Source of the DNA: Actinocrinis puniceicyclus
GTDB taxonomy: Bacteria > Actinomycetota > Actinomycetes > Streptomycetales > Catenulisporaceae
Assembly: GCF_018283645.1 (NCBI RefSeq)
Contig: NZ_JAGSXH010000006.1
Span: 1 to 64,000, forward strand
Reading direction: 5' to 3'
DNA: 64,000 nt
The notes beneath the pieces were generated by a model. It was not told the DNA's origin, searched no databases, and worked only from the letters and a program-made list of their open reading frames with translations. The position numbers and the translations under genes were made by a program. Of this stretch, positions 28,972-38,842 are shown one piece after another; the first letter of the stretch is position 1, and each line of letters opens with the position of its first letter.

Positions 28972-31900
28972 GATTCGCCCTCCGCCCCGTAGCGCTCGCC
29001 GTCGGAGTCGTCACCGAAGTCGCGCCGCCGGCGCCGTTCGGTGCCCAGCTGCCGCGCGAACTCGTCGAAGCCCTCGTCGGGGAAGCCGGCCGACGGCCGC
29101 TCCCGGTCCCGGTCCCGGTCCCGGTCCGGCTCCCGGTCCCGGTCCCGGTCCGGCTCCCGGTCCCGGTCCGGCTCCCGGTCCCGGTCCCGGTCCGGCTCAT
29201 GCTCCTCCCTGCTGCTGCTGCTGCTGCGTCGCGGCTGCGGGGCGCGGGCCGGCCGGCCGTTCACCGCAGCGTCGTCGTCGTAGCGGCCCCGGCCGGCGCG
29301 CGCGCCGGGTCGGTGCAACTCGCGGTATTCGGCGCCCTCCCCGGTGCCCTCCCAGCGCGCGGCCAGCTTGCGCAGCGTCGTCGCGGGCTGATTGGCCCGG
29401 GGCACCTTGCGGTCCATCGCCGCCTCGTAGGTCTGGAACCAGAAGTCGCGCAGCCGCCGCAGCCACTCCAGGTCCTCCTCCTCCTCGCCGTCGGCCTCCG
29501 CGGCGAAGTCGTTGAGCAGCGCCGCCTGCCGCGGGGCGATCTCGTCGGTGAACAAGCGGAAGAGCTCCGAGGGCCCGTTCCCGGAGGCGTCCATGCCCGC
29601 GGGGATGGTCTGCCGCAGCAGCCGCTCGCAGAACTCCCGCGCGCTGGAGCCCTCGTCGCGCAGCGCCCAGCCTTCGTAGGCGCGCAGCACGGCGGCCCAG
29701 CTGGAGATCCCGGAGCCGTACTGCTCCAGGTCGAGCACCATCGACCCGCCGTCCTTCTCCGGCAGGCTGATCCGGATGCGCTCAGGGTTCTCCTGCGGGC
29801 CTCGCAGCACCTTGATCTGGTCGTTCCACATCGCGCAGAGCAGCACGTGCATGATGTCGCGCCGCTCCCTCGGCGTGCCGGCCAGGGAGTCGTCCCGCCA
29901 GCCGAGCCGCTGGCGCCAGGCCAGGTGGTCCTCGAACCGGTCCTGGGCCGCGGCGTCCGCCCAGACCTGCAGCACGTGCCGCACTTCGGGCACGTCGGTC
30001 AGGCTCATCCCGCTGCGGAACATCACCACCGTGATCGACTCGGTGTCGGCCGTGCTGAAGGTGATCTCGGCCTCGGGCGGCAGCACCAGGTTGTCCCGCA
30101 GGAACTTCTCCACCTGGGCGTCCGCGTTGGTCTTCGGCACCACGATCAGGACCTTGAGGGGGCCGCTGCCCTGGGGCTCGAAGCCGAACGGCAGCAGGGC
30201 GCTGATGGTGTTGCGGTAGCGCACCATCTCCCGCTCGCCGAGGTAGCCCGGGTCGCCGGTCGCGGCGGCCTCCAGCACCGCGCCGAGCTTCGGCAGCAGC
30301 GGCTGCTCGTCGCGCTCGCCCGGCTCGGCGAACAGGGACAGGATGCACTGCTTGAGGTACCGGCGGATCAGGGCCACCGCCTGGACCGGGCCGCGTTCGA
30401 TGGCGACGCGTTGCACGTTCTGCCACATCGGCGCGTCGACGAGCGCGGCGAGCAGGTCGCCGGCGTCGTCCATCTCGCGCAGCTCGCGCGAGCGCAGCAG
30501 CCGCTGCTTGACCTGCTCGAAGAAACTGGTCAGATCGCTCTGCGGCGGCAACAGGTAGGAGACCGCGGTGCGCCTGCGGTACAGGTCCTGAGTGCGCTTC
30601 TCGGAGAACTGCTGCTCCGCGGGGATGAAGTCGAGGAACGCCTGCCGCACGGCGGCCACGTACCGCTCGTAGCTCGTCAGGGTCCTGCTCCAGCGGGCGG
30701 CGTTCTCGTTCCACTGCCGGTGCCAGGCCGCGCGGGTGCGCCAGTCGTACCAGGCGTTCTGGTCCTCCAGCGAGCCGCGCACGTCCGCGTCGGTCCAGGG
30801 CAGCCGGCCGCCGAGCATCCTGTTCCTGATCGCCCGGGCCTGCGGCGGCTCCACGTCCACGCCGGGCGGGCGCTCGGGCTCGCGCCGCCGGACCCGCACC
30901 ATGCCGGCGAAGCCCTCGCGGGCGACCGGTTCGGAGGCGTCCGGGCTGCCGGCGCACAGCCAGTACACCCGGAACGGGTCGATCCCCTTGGCCTGGCCGA
31001 GCAGGCTCTGCGTCCCGTCGGTGGGGTTGAACTCGCGGGCCAGCGAGGGCACCAGCTTCTCCAGCCGGCGCTCAAGCCGGTCCAGCGCGTTCTGCATGTC
31101 GGTGCGCCGCACTGCCAGCGCCTGCACGATGTTCGCCGCGCCGCGCACCGGCTCCGGCTCGTCGAACTCCTCGGGCGCCCGGTTCCACAGCGCCTCGACC
31201 CCGGACTCGGCGAACAGCTTGCGGATCAGCTCCCGATTGCCGTTCGCGTCCCGCCTGGCCCGCTCGTCGAGCTGGGCCACCGCCGTGGACAGCAGCCGGG
31301 CCGCCATGATCTCGGCCAGCTCGTCCGCGGGCACCGTCATCGAGGCGACCAGCCCGGTGGACACGCCGCGGCGCCCGATCCCGGTCGCGGACACGCTCGC
31401 CCGCTTCGTCGCGCCGTTGATGAAGTTGTCGGCGAACGACTGCGGCTGGTCGTCGGAGGTGTTCTTCTGGCTGCTGTTGCCGGGCTCGGTGCCGATCAGC
31501 GACATGACCATCGAGACCACCGAGCGGTGCAGGTCGTTGCGCCCGATGCCGGCGGTCTTGCTGAACAGGAACGCGGTCTGCGCCGTGGAAGGCCGCATGC
31601 TGATCTTCTCGATCCGGCCCTCGTTCGAGTAGAAGACCTCGGTGCGCGCGCCCGCCGCGTCGTCGAAGTCGTCCTCGCTGCGCGGGCTGTTCTGGCTGTC
31701 GACCAGGCGGAACAGGTCCACCAGCGCCCGGCCCGCGTTCAGTTCCGCGGGCCGGTTGTTCTGGTGGATGTCGGCGAACGCCGAGGGCATCATCACCAGC
31801 GGGTAGATGCGCACCCGCAGGTTGTAGCGGTCGAACTCGTTCGCGATCAGGTGCAGGTAGTCGTAGAAGATCCCGGCCCCGGTCCCGCCCGCGACGGAGA

Positions 31901-32480
31901 AGGCCACGAACACGTCGCAGCTCTGGGTGCGCTGGTTGCCGCCGAGGGTGCGCAGTTCGGCCCCGGAGTTGACGATCGCCGAGATCGCGTCGCGGATCGG
32001 CTTGACCGCGGAGGTCAGGTCGGTCCTGATCGCCTCGAACATGCAGGCCCGCCCGACCGTGGGCAGCTGCCCGGCGCCGTCGGAGAGCGGGGCGATGGAG
32101 GGCTCGGACTCGCTCGGCGGCAGCCACGCGCGTACCGCGCCGGGTAGCGCGTTACGCAGCCGCGCGGTGACCTCGATCGAGCTGTCGAACCTGGGCAGCA
32201 GCGCCTGCGTGGCCTGCGACGTGCGCGAGTACGCCGCCCGCAGCGACTCGTCGACCTGCCGGTACGGCAGCCGGTTGAGCTGCCCCTCGCTGAAGTCCGC
32301 GTACACGAACTGGAGGCAGGAAGGAAGCTGATACGGCTGGACGCGCCCGTCGGTCTGCTGGCTGAACAGCGTCCCGTCCGGCCCGCACAGCGTGTCGCGC
32401 AGGCGGCGCTCCAGCTCGGTGCCGACGAGACAGCCGGTCCCGCCGAGCCCGACGAACATCATGGGTTGGTAGATCTTCAT
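28968..32480 (-). CDS. Tubulin-like (Tubulin_2-type) protein with DR-repeat tail
   Basis: 1170 residues. The N-terminus has a tubulin/FtsZ-like nucleotide fold: FVGLGGTGCLVG (9-20), the first glycine-rich loop, and SVAGGTGAG (195-203), the tubulin signature loop. An N-rich acidic region follows. Residues about 400-1030 form a long, mostly helical body. The last 140 residues are disordered and highly charged, with EPDRDRDREPDRDRE-type repeats (nt about 29094-29198). Tubulin_2-like proteins of actinomycetes are predicted to polymerise or to act as GTP-dependent scaffolds; this has not been shown for this protein. ATG 32480 follows a GGGGTG-type site, 37 bases after the vWA gene stop. Confidence 0.82.
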   Translation of the reverse strand: MKIYQPMMFVGLGGTGCLVGTELERRLRDTLCGPDGTLFSQQTDGRVQPYQLPSCLQFVYADFSEGQLNRLPYRQVDESLRAAYSRTSQATQALLPRFDSSIEVTARLRNALPGAVRAWLPPSESEPSIAPLSDGAGQLPTVGRACMFEAIRTDLTSAVKPIRDAISAIVNSGAELRTLGGNQRTQSCDVFVAFSVAGGTGAGIFYDYLHLIANEFDRYNLRVRIYPLVMMPSAFADIHQNNRPAELNAGRALVDLFRLVDSQNSPRSEDDFDDAAGARTEVFYSNEGRIEKISMRPSTAQTAFLFSKTAGIGRNDLHRSVVSMVMSLIGTEPGNSSQKNTSDDQPQSFADNFINGATKRASVSATGIGRRGVSTGLVASMTVPADELAEIMAARLLSTAVAQLDERARRDANGNRELIRKLFAESGVEALWNRAPEEFDEPEPVRGAANIVQALAVRRTDMQNALDRLERRLEKLVPSLAREFNPTDGTQSLLGQAKGIDPFRVYWLCAGSPDASEPVAREGFAGMVRVRRREPERPPGVDVEPPQARAIRNRMLGGRLPWTDADVRGSLEDQNAWYDWRTRAAWHRQWNENAARWSRTLTSYERYVAAVRQAFLDFIPAEQQFSEKRTQDLYRRRTAVSYLLPPQSDLTSFFEQVKQRLLRSRELREMDDAGDLLAALVDAPMWQNVQRVAIERGPVQAVALIRRYLKQCILSLFAEPGERDEQPLLPKLGAVLEAAATGDPGYLGEREMVRYRNTISALLPFGFEPQGSGPLKVLIVVPKTNADAQVEKFLRDNLVLPPEAEITFSTADTESITVVMFRSGMSLTDVPEVRHVLQVWADAAAQDRFEDHLAWRQRLGWRDDSLAGTPRERRDIMHVLLCAMWNDQIKVLRGPQENPERIRISLPEKDGGSMVLDLEQYGSGISSWAAVLRAYEGWALRDEGSSAREFCERLLRQTIPAGMDASGNGPSELFRLFTDEIAPRQAALLNDFAAEADGEEEEDLEWLRRLRDFWFQTYEAAMDRKVPRANQPATTLRKLAARWEGTGEGAEYRELHRPGARAGRGRYDDDAAVNGRPARAPQPRRSSSSSREEHEPDRDRDREPDRDREPDRDRDREPDRDRDRDRERPSAGFPDEGFDEFARQLGTERRRRRDFGDDSDGERYGAEGES
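29094..29198. repeat. Hexamer coding repeat (CGGTCC/CGGTCCC) in the tubulin-like tail
   Basis: A nearly pure tract of CGGTCC units broken by GGCTCC blocks encodes the DRDRE repeat of the tubulin-like protein's tail. Such tracts are prone to in-frame copy-number change. Confidence 0.9.
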
Positions 32481-32517
32481 GACGACTCACCCCTTTTCGA
32501 TTACTTGTCGTCGCGGC

Positions 32518-34878
32518 TCAGAAGTCTTTGGACGGGAGGCTGGGAGTCGGCGTGGGCGTGGGTGTGTGCTTTCTGCGGCCCGGCACCGGCGGAGCCGGTG
32601 GGGGTGCCGGCTCGGTGACGGCGAGTTCGAGCCCGTCGCCGAGGGGCGTGCGCCGTCTGGTCTGCAGCTCGGTCGGCTTGCCGGTCGGCGGACGCAGCTG
32701 CAACACGGCGCCCCGCTTCGTCCGGCGCAACACCCAGCGCGGGGCGTGCGCCTGCCTGCGCAAGGTCGGATTCGCCCCGCCCGCACCCGCGACCACGAAT
32801 CCGACCTCGCGCTCGGACGGCATCGGGCGCAGCTCGTTCAGCACCTCGTCGCCGCGATACAGAACGAGCCGGATGCCGCCCAGCTTCGCCTGCTCTCGGC
32901 GGCTGCGTGCCAGCAGCGCCGCCGCCGCGATCGCCGCCAGGACGATCACGGCCGCCGTCTCGACAGCCCAGCCCCACGTGCTCCACCAGGTCGGCGGCGG
33001 CACGATCGTCACGTCGATCGGCGGCGCGTCGACGGGCAGGCCGGTGGTCGTGTCGGTCACGTCGAGCTCGCCGGGCTGGAAGCCCTGCGGCGTGCCGGAA
33101 CCGAAGGCGATCCTGAACGAATACGTCTGCTGTGACGCGGCCGGCACGGTGATCGTCGCCGGGGAGACGCTCGCCTGCGCGCCCGAGCTCAGGCCGCTGA
33201 GAGTGAGCCGCAGCACGTGCGCCTTGCCGTCCATGTTGTGCGCCTCGAAGGTCCCGGACGCGGTGCCTCCGGGCGTGACCTGGTGCTCGTCGATGGTCGC
33301 GGTGCCGGTCAGCAGCGCGGCGCCTTTCGCGACGGTGAGGAAGGTCGGCCGCTGGTCGCCGACGACGCCCTGGCCGGTCACGTTCCCGGTCAGCGTCAGC
33401 GAGCCGCTCGCGTTCGCCGGGATGGTCAGCCTGCCGGTGAACTCGCCGTCGTGCGCGCTCTTGTCCGGCGGGTTCCCGTCGTCGGCGAGCCGGATGGTCT
33501 GCGCGCTCAGGCCGGTGCCGGCCAGCGTCGCGGAGACGCCGATTCCGGCGAGTTGGTCCGCGCTGTACAGGACCACCCCGGCCCTGGTCTGGAGGTGCAC
33601 CCGGACGACCACGGCCTGCCCGGCGTACGGCGCGGGCGGGCTGACGGTGATGAAGGAGTGCAGGATCCCCTGCCAGATCACCGCCGACATCACCTGTTCG
33701 CCGCCGTAGCCCGCGGGTGCGGTCACGTGGATGCGCCAGGTGCCGGGCAGCGGATCGGAGATGCGCAGGGCCTCCACGGCGCTGTTCTGGCCGCTGTCCT
33801 GGAACGTGGAGCCGAAGGCCGTCCCCTGCTGCGGTACCTCACGGTTCTGAGGGTCGTAGTAGCTGACGACGACGTGCGGATCCCGCTTGATCACGACGAG
33901 GGAGCCGGTGGAGGCGACCGGAGGGATGGTCACGTTCAGGTCGAGCGAACCGGGATTCGGCAGCTTTCCACCACCGCCGAACACCCCGTTGCCGCAGCGT
34001 GCACCGGCGAACGCCTGAAGCAGGGTATTGAAGACGTCCGAGGAGCCGCCGACCACGTGCATGACCGGCCTGGCGGTGGCGTTGCCGGAGCAGAGGCCCT
34101 GTCCGGTGTAGGCGCCCGCCGCGATCCTGGACAGCTGCGCGCCGTCCACGTCCGGGCCGAAGCCGAGCGGCCAGATCTCCACCTTCGCCTGCGCCGCGGA
34201 CTGGAGCTTCTCGGCCAGCGCCGACTCGGCGTTGGCCTGCCGATGTTCGGGGTCCGAGCCGTACTGCGGGCTGTTGCGTACGTCCAGTTGCCCGTCGGTC
34301 AGCATGAAGATCAGCTTCGTCGCGCTGTCCTGCGCCGAGCCGAGCGTGTCGAGGGCCTGCTGGATCGCGTTCGGGAAGTCGGTATCAGGGCCCTGGCTCG
34401 TGGTGCGCTTGTGCAGCTGGCCGACGCAGCCGCTCAGCAGCTGGCGTCCGGAGCTGTCCAGCGGGGTGAGCGGGCAGACCATGTCCACCGGCGACTGCCC
34501 GGTCTGGTTGGAGCTGCCGAACCCGATGACCGCGGCTTTGGAGTCCTGCGCGATCTCGCTCTGGGTCAGCAGCGAGGCCGCCGCCCGTTCGTCGTTCATC
34601 TCGCTCGGGGTGATGCTGCCGGACTCGTCCACCAGCACGACGAAGTCGATCGGCTGCGGGGCCGTCGAGGCGTCGGCGGCCAGGGTGCCGAGCCCGGCGC
34701 TCGCGCCGGTCGCGGTGGCGGCGGCCGGAGTGGCGAAGGCGCTCAAGCTCAGCAGCAGCGACGCGGCCAGCGCCGCCGGCCCGCGCCCGCGCACGTGCCT
34801 GCGTCCGCGGTCGCGGCGTCGAGCGCTGCTTGTGTCTGTCGGGGCCATGCCGCGCGGAGCGGCGTCGCTGGACTGCAT
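32518..34878 (-). CDS. Secreted/transmembrane vWA-domain protein
   Basis: 786 residues. A signal peptide (about 27-58, AALAASLLLSLSAFATPAAA) leads to an extracellular von Willebrand A domain (about 72-285) with an intact metal site: DESGS (MIDAS) and FMLTDGQLD. Beta-sandwich domains follow (about 300-620, repeated LTLTGNVTGQG and SGTFEAHNMDG). One transmembrane helix (about 632-655, WAVETAAVIVLAAIAAAALLA) and a cytoplasmic tail of about 125 residues, possibly a small beta domain ending in PTPTPTPS, complete it. This gives a receptor-like topology: outer adhesion/ligand domain, inner contact with the tubulin-like or GTPase partners. The start ATG 34878 has GGAAGGGAAG nearby. Confidence 0.88.
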   Translation of the reverse strand: MQSSDAAPRGMAPTDTSSARRRDRGRRHVRGRGPAALAASLLLSLSAFATPAAATATGASAGLGTLAADASTAPQPIDFVVLVDESGSITPSEMNDERAAASLLTQSEIAQDSKAAVIGFGSSNQTGQSPVDMVCPLTPLDSSGRQLLSGCVGQLHKRTTSQGPDTDFPNAIQQALDTLGSAQDSATKLIFMLTDGQLDVRNSPQYGSDPEHRQANAESALAEKLQSAAQAKVEIWPLGFGPDVDGAQLSRIAAGAYTGQGLCSGNATARPVMHVVGGSSDVFNTLLQAFAGARCGNGVFGGGGKLPNPGSLDLNVTIPPVASTGSLVVIKRDPHVVVSYYDPQNREVPQQGTAFGSTFQDSGQNSAVEALRISDPLPGTWRIHVTAPAGYGGEQVMSAVIWQGILHSFITVSPPAPYAGQAVVVRVHLQTRAGVVLYSADQLAGIGVSATLAGTGLSAQTIRLADDGNPPDKSAHDGEFTGRLTIPANASGSLTLTGNVTGQGVVGDQRPTFLTVAKGAALLTGTATIDEHQVTPGGTASGTFEAHNMDGKAHVLRLTLSGLSSGAQASVSPATITVPAASQQTYSFRIAFGSGTPQGFQPGELDVTDTTTGLPVDAPPIDVTIVPPPTWWSTWGWAVETAAVIVLAAIAAAALLARSRREQAKLGGIRLVLYRGDEVLNELRPMPSEREVGFVVAGAGGANPTLRRQAHAPRWVLRRTKRGAVLQLRPPTGKPTELQTRRRTPLGDGLELAVTEPAPPPAPPVPGRRKHTPTPTPTPSLPSKDF

Positions 34879-34919
34879 GACGCTTCCCTTCCTTGGAACG
34901 TGCGACCGGCGCGGCATCA

Positions 34920-36554
34920 TCAGTCCTCGTCGTCGAAGTAGCCGCTGCTCTGCCAGGACGCCGAGGACGAGTCGGCCGCCGATGTCTGCGCCGTGCGGGA
35001 GCTGGTGTGGCGGACCTCGTCGGCCGGCTCGTCGGCCGGCTCGTCGGCCGGCTCGTCCTGGCGCCACGCCGCCTCGCGGCTCGGGCGCCGGTGTGGCCGT
35101 TCCGGCTCGTCCCGGAGGGGCACGCGCCCGCTCGTGCGCCCGTAGCCGGAGGGCTGCTGACCCTCGTACGCGGGCTCGTCGTGGGTCCGCTCGTCGTGGG
35201 TCCGCCCGTCTTCATCAGGCTCCTCATACCTTGAGCGCTGATACCTGGCCTGACTCGTTTCGCGACGCCCGGTCTGATACGTGGGCTGATACGTCGTGTC
35301 CTGCTCCTGGCGCCCGGGGTTCGAATCCGCGCGCTCGTCGTACGACGGCCTGTCATACGTCGGCTCGTCGTACACCGATTCCTCCTGTGCCGGTTCCTCG
35401 TGGCGCGGTTCCTTGTGCGCCGGGTTCTCGTAGCCCGGTTCCTCATAAGCCGGCTCGCGGTACGCCGGCTCGGAGTTCCGCCGGCGGCGCGGCTGCCGGT
35501 CCGCGTCGTTGTACTCGTCCCGCGCGGACGGCTCGGGGCTCTGCCGCCACCGGTCGCGCATCGCCGGCCGGGCCGCCTCACCGGGACGCTCGCCGCGTGT
35601 GCCTTCCAGCGCGCGCCGCTCGAAGCGGTCGTTGACCAGTTGCGGCGGGGCGACCGGCTCGATGTGCCGCGGCCCCGGGCCGATGAGCGCGGCCGTGGAG
35701 GTCTCCATCCACGACAGCGCGGCCTTGGCCTGGCCGGCGATCTGGTGCGGCTGGATCGCGCCCGAGGAGATCAGGATCTTGATCAGGTTCACCGTCTCCT
35801 GGCGGCTGGCCGCGCTCTGGTCCCACAGCGCCCCGATCACGTTCGAGATCTCGCCCGGGCTCTGGGCGATCTGCAGCGCGGCCTGGTTCAGCTGGCCGCC
35901 CTCGATGAGCCTGCTGTAAATGCCCACCTTGCGCACCAGGTCGTCCGAGGTGACCGCGTCCGCCTGCACGGCGCCGACCTTCTCCAGGACCATTTCCTCG
36001 ATGGCCACCGCCTTGGCGTTCGCCTTGAGGCGCACGTAGATCCGCGTCTCCAGCCCGAGGTCCTCCCCGAGCCGGGATGCCGCGGCGGACTGGCACCACT
36101 CGCGGACCGCGTGCTGGGCCTCGACCGGCGTGTCGATCGCGTACCGCGACGAGATCGGATCGAGCCACTGCAACAGCCTGGGCCGCAGCGCGACCACCAC
36201 GTTGTCCGTGCTCGTGTTCACCACCAGCAGCGGGTCCACCGCCCGCCATTCGATGTCGATGTCGGCGGAGAAATGCAGTACGCCGGCGGCCGGCAGGTCC
36301 GCGGCGAACGTGGAGATGTGGCGGCCCAGATCCACGTCCTGGATCGCCACGGGCCGCCGCAGCGGCTTGCCGCCGCCGGTCAGCCGGCCGTCCGGCCACC
36401 TGACCCGCACGACTCCCTTGCCATACATCAGCACCGAGGCGATCCCGGGGCGCACCGGCCGGGGAGCGGCCGGATCCTGGGGCACGAGCAGCGGCCCGAC
36501 GGTCGGGTCGAGCGCGGACTGGCCGGAGTCCCGGCCGGGCGCTTGAGGATCCAT
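34920..36554 (-). CDS. Band 7/SPFH-like scaffold protein with disordered repeat tail
   Basis: 544 residues. Residues about 30-310 look like a band 7/SPFH-type domain (VLHFSADIDIEWRAVDPLLVV, then a long helix with LGLETRIYVRLKANAKAVAIEEMVLEKVG), a fold that forms membrane rings. The C-terminal 230 residues are disordered, with imperfect repeats of EPAYxEP and DEPADEP (EPAYREPAYEEPGYENP). No signal peptide or clear TM is seen, so membrane contact would be indirect. ATG 36554 overlaps the upstream stop by one base (TGATG). The SPFH call rests on pattern only; the family could be a related lineage-specific scaffold. Confidence 0.6.
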   Translation of the reverse strand: MDPQAPGRDSGQSALDPTVGPLLVPQDPAAPRPVRPGIASVLMYGKGVVRVRWPDGRLTGGGKPLRRPVAIQDVDLGRHISTFAADLPAAGVLHFSADIDIEWRAVDPLLVVNTSTDNVVVALRPRLLQWLDPISSRYAIDTPVEAQHAVREWCQSAAASRLGEDLGLETRIYVRLKANAKAVAIEEMVLEKVGAVQADAVTSDDLVRKVGIYSRLIEGGQLNQAALQIAQSPGEISNVIGALWDQSAASRQETVNLIKILISSGAIQPHQIAGQAKAALSWMETSTAALIGPGPRHIEPVAPPQLVNDRFERRALEGTRGERPGEAARPAMRDRWRQSPEPSARDEYNDADRQPRRRRNSEPAYREPAYEEPGYENPAHKEPRHEEPAQEESVYDEPTYDRPSYDERADSNPGRQEQDTTYQPTYQTGRRETSQARYQRSRYEEPDEDGRTHDERTHDEPAYEGQQPSGYGRTSGRVPLRDEPERPHRRPSREAAWRQDEPADEPADEPADEVRHTSSRTAQTSAADSSSASWQSSGYFDDED

Positions 36555-38842
36555 CAGATCTTCTCCCTCTCCTGTCGCAGCGTGTCGTCGAGCCGATCGG
36601 TCACCGGGGCCGCGAGCGGGTCGTCGGGGTCTTGGTAGAGCTCGTCCACGAGATGGGCGAGGCGGTCGAGGTCGTCCTGGTCGTTGATCAGCTGGGGCAG
36701 GAAGCCGACCAGGGCGTCGGCCAGCGCCTCGTCGCGGCCCGCCCGCCGCATCCAGCCGCCTACCGCCTTTGTCGCTGCCGCGGTGGACCGTCCGGTGCGC
36801 AGCGCCGCCCACACGGCGTCGGCGAGCGGCTCGGTCAGCGCGGGATCGGCGGCCACCAGGCCGAGCGCGAGCGGCCACTTCTCGTGCGGCGCGAGTCCGG
36901 GCGCCACCTCCTCGTCCCAGACGTCGCCGGTGCGGCTCACCGCCATCCGCAGCACCGAGACCAGCGCCAGGTCCACCACCTCGCGGCGGCTCTCCCCGAG
37001 CCAGCCCACCAGCAGGCCGAGCACCGTGGCGGGCTCGGCCGCGCCGAGCAGCTGGACCACGTTGTAGCTGGCGACGGCGGTGTATCGGCCCTTGTGCGCG
37101 GTGCCGATCCGGCGCAGTTCACGCATCGAGTCGGACACGGAGCCGGCCACCCGGCCGTATCCGTGCACGAATGCGGCGGTGGCGCGCGCGGCGGGCGGGC
37201 CGTTTCGCCCCCACTCGCGCACCAGCGAACGGACGGCGGGCCGCGCCGTTTCGTCCTTCGCGGCCTGATCCAGCGCGGTGGCCGCGAACAGCTGGCTGCG
37301 GGCCGACTGCGCGGAGCCCATCGGCGCGATCAGTTCGTGGCACGCGTAGGGCAGGTCGCGGGAGGCCAGCAGCCCGGCGGCGACGGCGGCGCGCATCCAG
37401 ATCACGGTGCGCCGCTCCTGGCCGAGCAGCCGCAGCCACCGCAGAATCGGTCCGCGCAGGTTGTGGTGGCGCTCCCATACGTGCACCAGGACGGCGCCGG
37501 AGAGCCGCTCGCCCTGGAACGCGGCGGTGCGCACGGGCACCGCGCACTGGGCCAGTTGCTCGGTGCCCGTGCCCATCCGGGCCCGCGCGCCGGCGAGCCG
37601 CGTCGCGAGGTCGTCGTCGGCGAGCGGGCGTCCCGGCGCGGCCTCCGGGTCGGCGGTCAGGGCCAGCTCCCAGGCGAGCAGTTCGGCGGCTTCGGCGACC
37701 ACGTCGTAGGAGGCGCTGTTGTATACCGCGAGCGCGATGCGGAATGCCGCTGCGCGCAGCGCGGCCAGGTTGCGGCGCGCGTCGGGGCGGCCCTCCAGGT
37801 CGGCGAACCAGGAGCGCACGAGGTCGGGGACGAACGTGCGGCACCCCGCCAACAGTTGATCGCCGGTGATCTGCGCGCGGTGCCGCGACGCGAGCAGCTC
37901 GGCCAGCTGCGCCGCCTCGCCGGGGCGCAGTTCCTCCAGCCCGAGCGCGTCCAGCGCCCGCGGGTCGCGCGCCTCGGCTCGTATCAGGTTCCTGGCCTGC
38001 TCGCTCTCGGCGGCGAGCAGGTGGCGCAGGTGGCGGTCGATGACGTCCGCGGTGGGCGCATCCGGATTGGCGAAGCCGTAGCGACTGCGCGCGAGCGCCT
38101 CGGTGGCGCCGACCGCCTCGACGACGAGCACGAAATGGGCCCCGCACTCGGCGGCCAGGGCGGCCAGCCGGTCCAGGTGCATCACGGTCGTCTCCGGCGC
38201 GGTGCCGTTCGTCGCCGGTTCGAGCAGGTAGCCGACGTTCTGCGCGACCGACTTCGCGGTCAGTTGCGCGAGGTCCGCGGTGGGCTCCAGCCGGTGCACC
38301 TTACCGCCGGTGAGCTCGCTGAGCAGGAAAAGCGCCGTCGACTGCCGCCCGGTGCCCTGCTGGCCGTGCAGTACCAGGATCCTGCGTCTGCGCAGTTCGC
38401 TCAGGAGAACGTCGTGTCGCGGCGTCCTGGCGAAGACCTCGCACAGTTCCCGCAGCTCATCCGCGGGCACCGGACCTTGGGCCGTGGCTGGCCGCCGCGC
38501 CGCGCCGCCGCCGAAGTAAGCCTCTTCGATGACGGCGTGGCCGATTTCCGTGTACGACTCGCTGCGGACGCTGCGGAAGTTCCCGGCGGCCGCCCTGCGT
38601 TCCCGCCGCGCCGAGCGCACGTCGGCGTCTTCCTCGGCGAAGAGCGATTCCTGCGCGCTGCGGAACTGCTCGACCCGTTCGGCCTCTTCGCGCTCCGCGG
38701 TGGACTGCTGGTCCGGCGGCGCGGACTCGGCCGAATTCGAATTCGAGGGCTGATCCGCCTTGGCGGCGGCCGGCTCGGCGGCGTCATGCGGCGCTGCGGG
38801 ATGCCGCTCCTCGTCCGCGGGCTCGATCGGCTCGTCACTCAT
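36554..38842 (-). CDS. STAND-type P-loop ATPase with C-terminal helical repeats
   Basis: 762 residues. A disordered acidic N-terminus (1-90) leads to a P-loop NTPase with Walker A GQQGTGRQST (160-169, Arg in place of the usual Lys at position 166) and a Walker B-like FVLVVEAVG. The lid region RLEELRPGEAAQLAELLASRH fits the STAND/AAA-type winged-helix arm. From about 400 on, the protein is helical, repeat-rich and without enzymatic motifs, as in sensor halves of STAND proteins. The Arg in the P-loop is unusual and may slow or abolish hydrolysis. It overlaps the cyclase-like gene by eight bases and the band-7-like gene by three bases. It could act as the signal integrator of the operon. Confidence 0.75.
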   Translation of the reverse strand: MSDEPIEPADEERHPAAPHDAAEPAAAKADQPSNSNSAESAPPDQQSTAEREEAERVEQFRSAQESLFAEEDADVRSARRERRAAAGNFRSVRSESYTEIGHAVIEEAYFGGGAARRPATAQGPVPADELRELCEVFARTPRHDVLLSELRRRRILVLHGQQGTGRQSTALFLLSELTGGKVHRLEPTADLAQLTAKSVAQNVGYLLEPATNGTAPETTVMHLDRLAALAAECGAHFVLVVEAVGATEALARSRYGFANPDAPTADVIDRHLRHLLAAESEQARNLIRAEARDPRALDALGLEELRPGEAAQLAELLASRHRAQITGDQLLAGCRTFVPDLVRSWFADLEGRPDARRNLAALRAAAFRIALAVYNSASYDVVAEAAELLAWELALTADPEAAPGRPLADDDLATRLAGARARMGTGTEQLAQCAVPVRTAAFQGERLSGAVLVHVWERHHNLRGPILRWLRLLGQERRTVIWMRAAVAAGLLASRDLPYACHELIAPMGSAQSARSQLFAATALDQAAKDETARPAVRSLVREWGRNGPPAARATAAFVHGYGRVAGSVSDSMRELRRIGTAHKGRYTAVASYNVVQLLGAAEPATVLGLLVGWLGESRREVVDLALVSVLRMAVSRTGDVWDEEVAPGLAPHEKWPLALGLVAADPALTEPLADAVWAALRTGRSTAAATKAVGGWMRRAGRDEALADALVGFLPQLINDQDDLDRLAHLVDELYQDPDDPLAAPVTDRLDDTLRQEREKI

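Noticed and set aside
29199-32147. A 982-codon plus-strand open frame opposite the tubulin-like gene
   Set aside because: Composition is Arg/Gly/Val/His-rich with no domain; the minus strand carries the tubulin-like motifs and overlapping operon starts.
35310-35335. A tRNA T-loop-like GGTTCGAATCC
   Set aside because: It lies in the coding sequence of the band-7-like protein's repeat tail; no acceptor stem or anticodon arm can be drawn around it.
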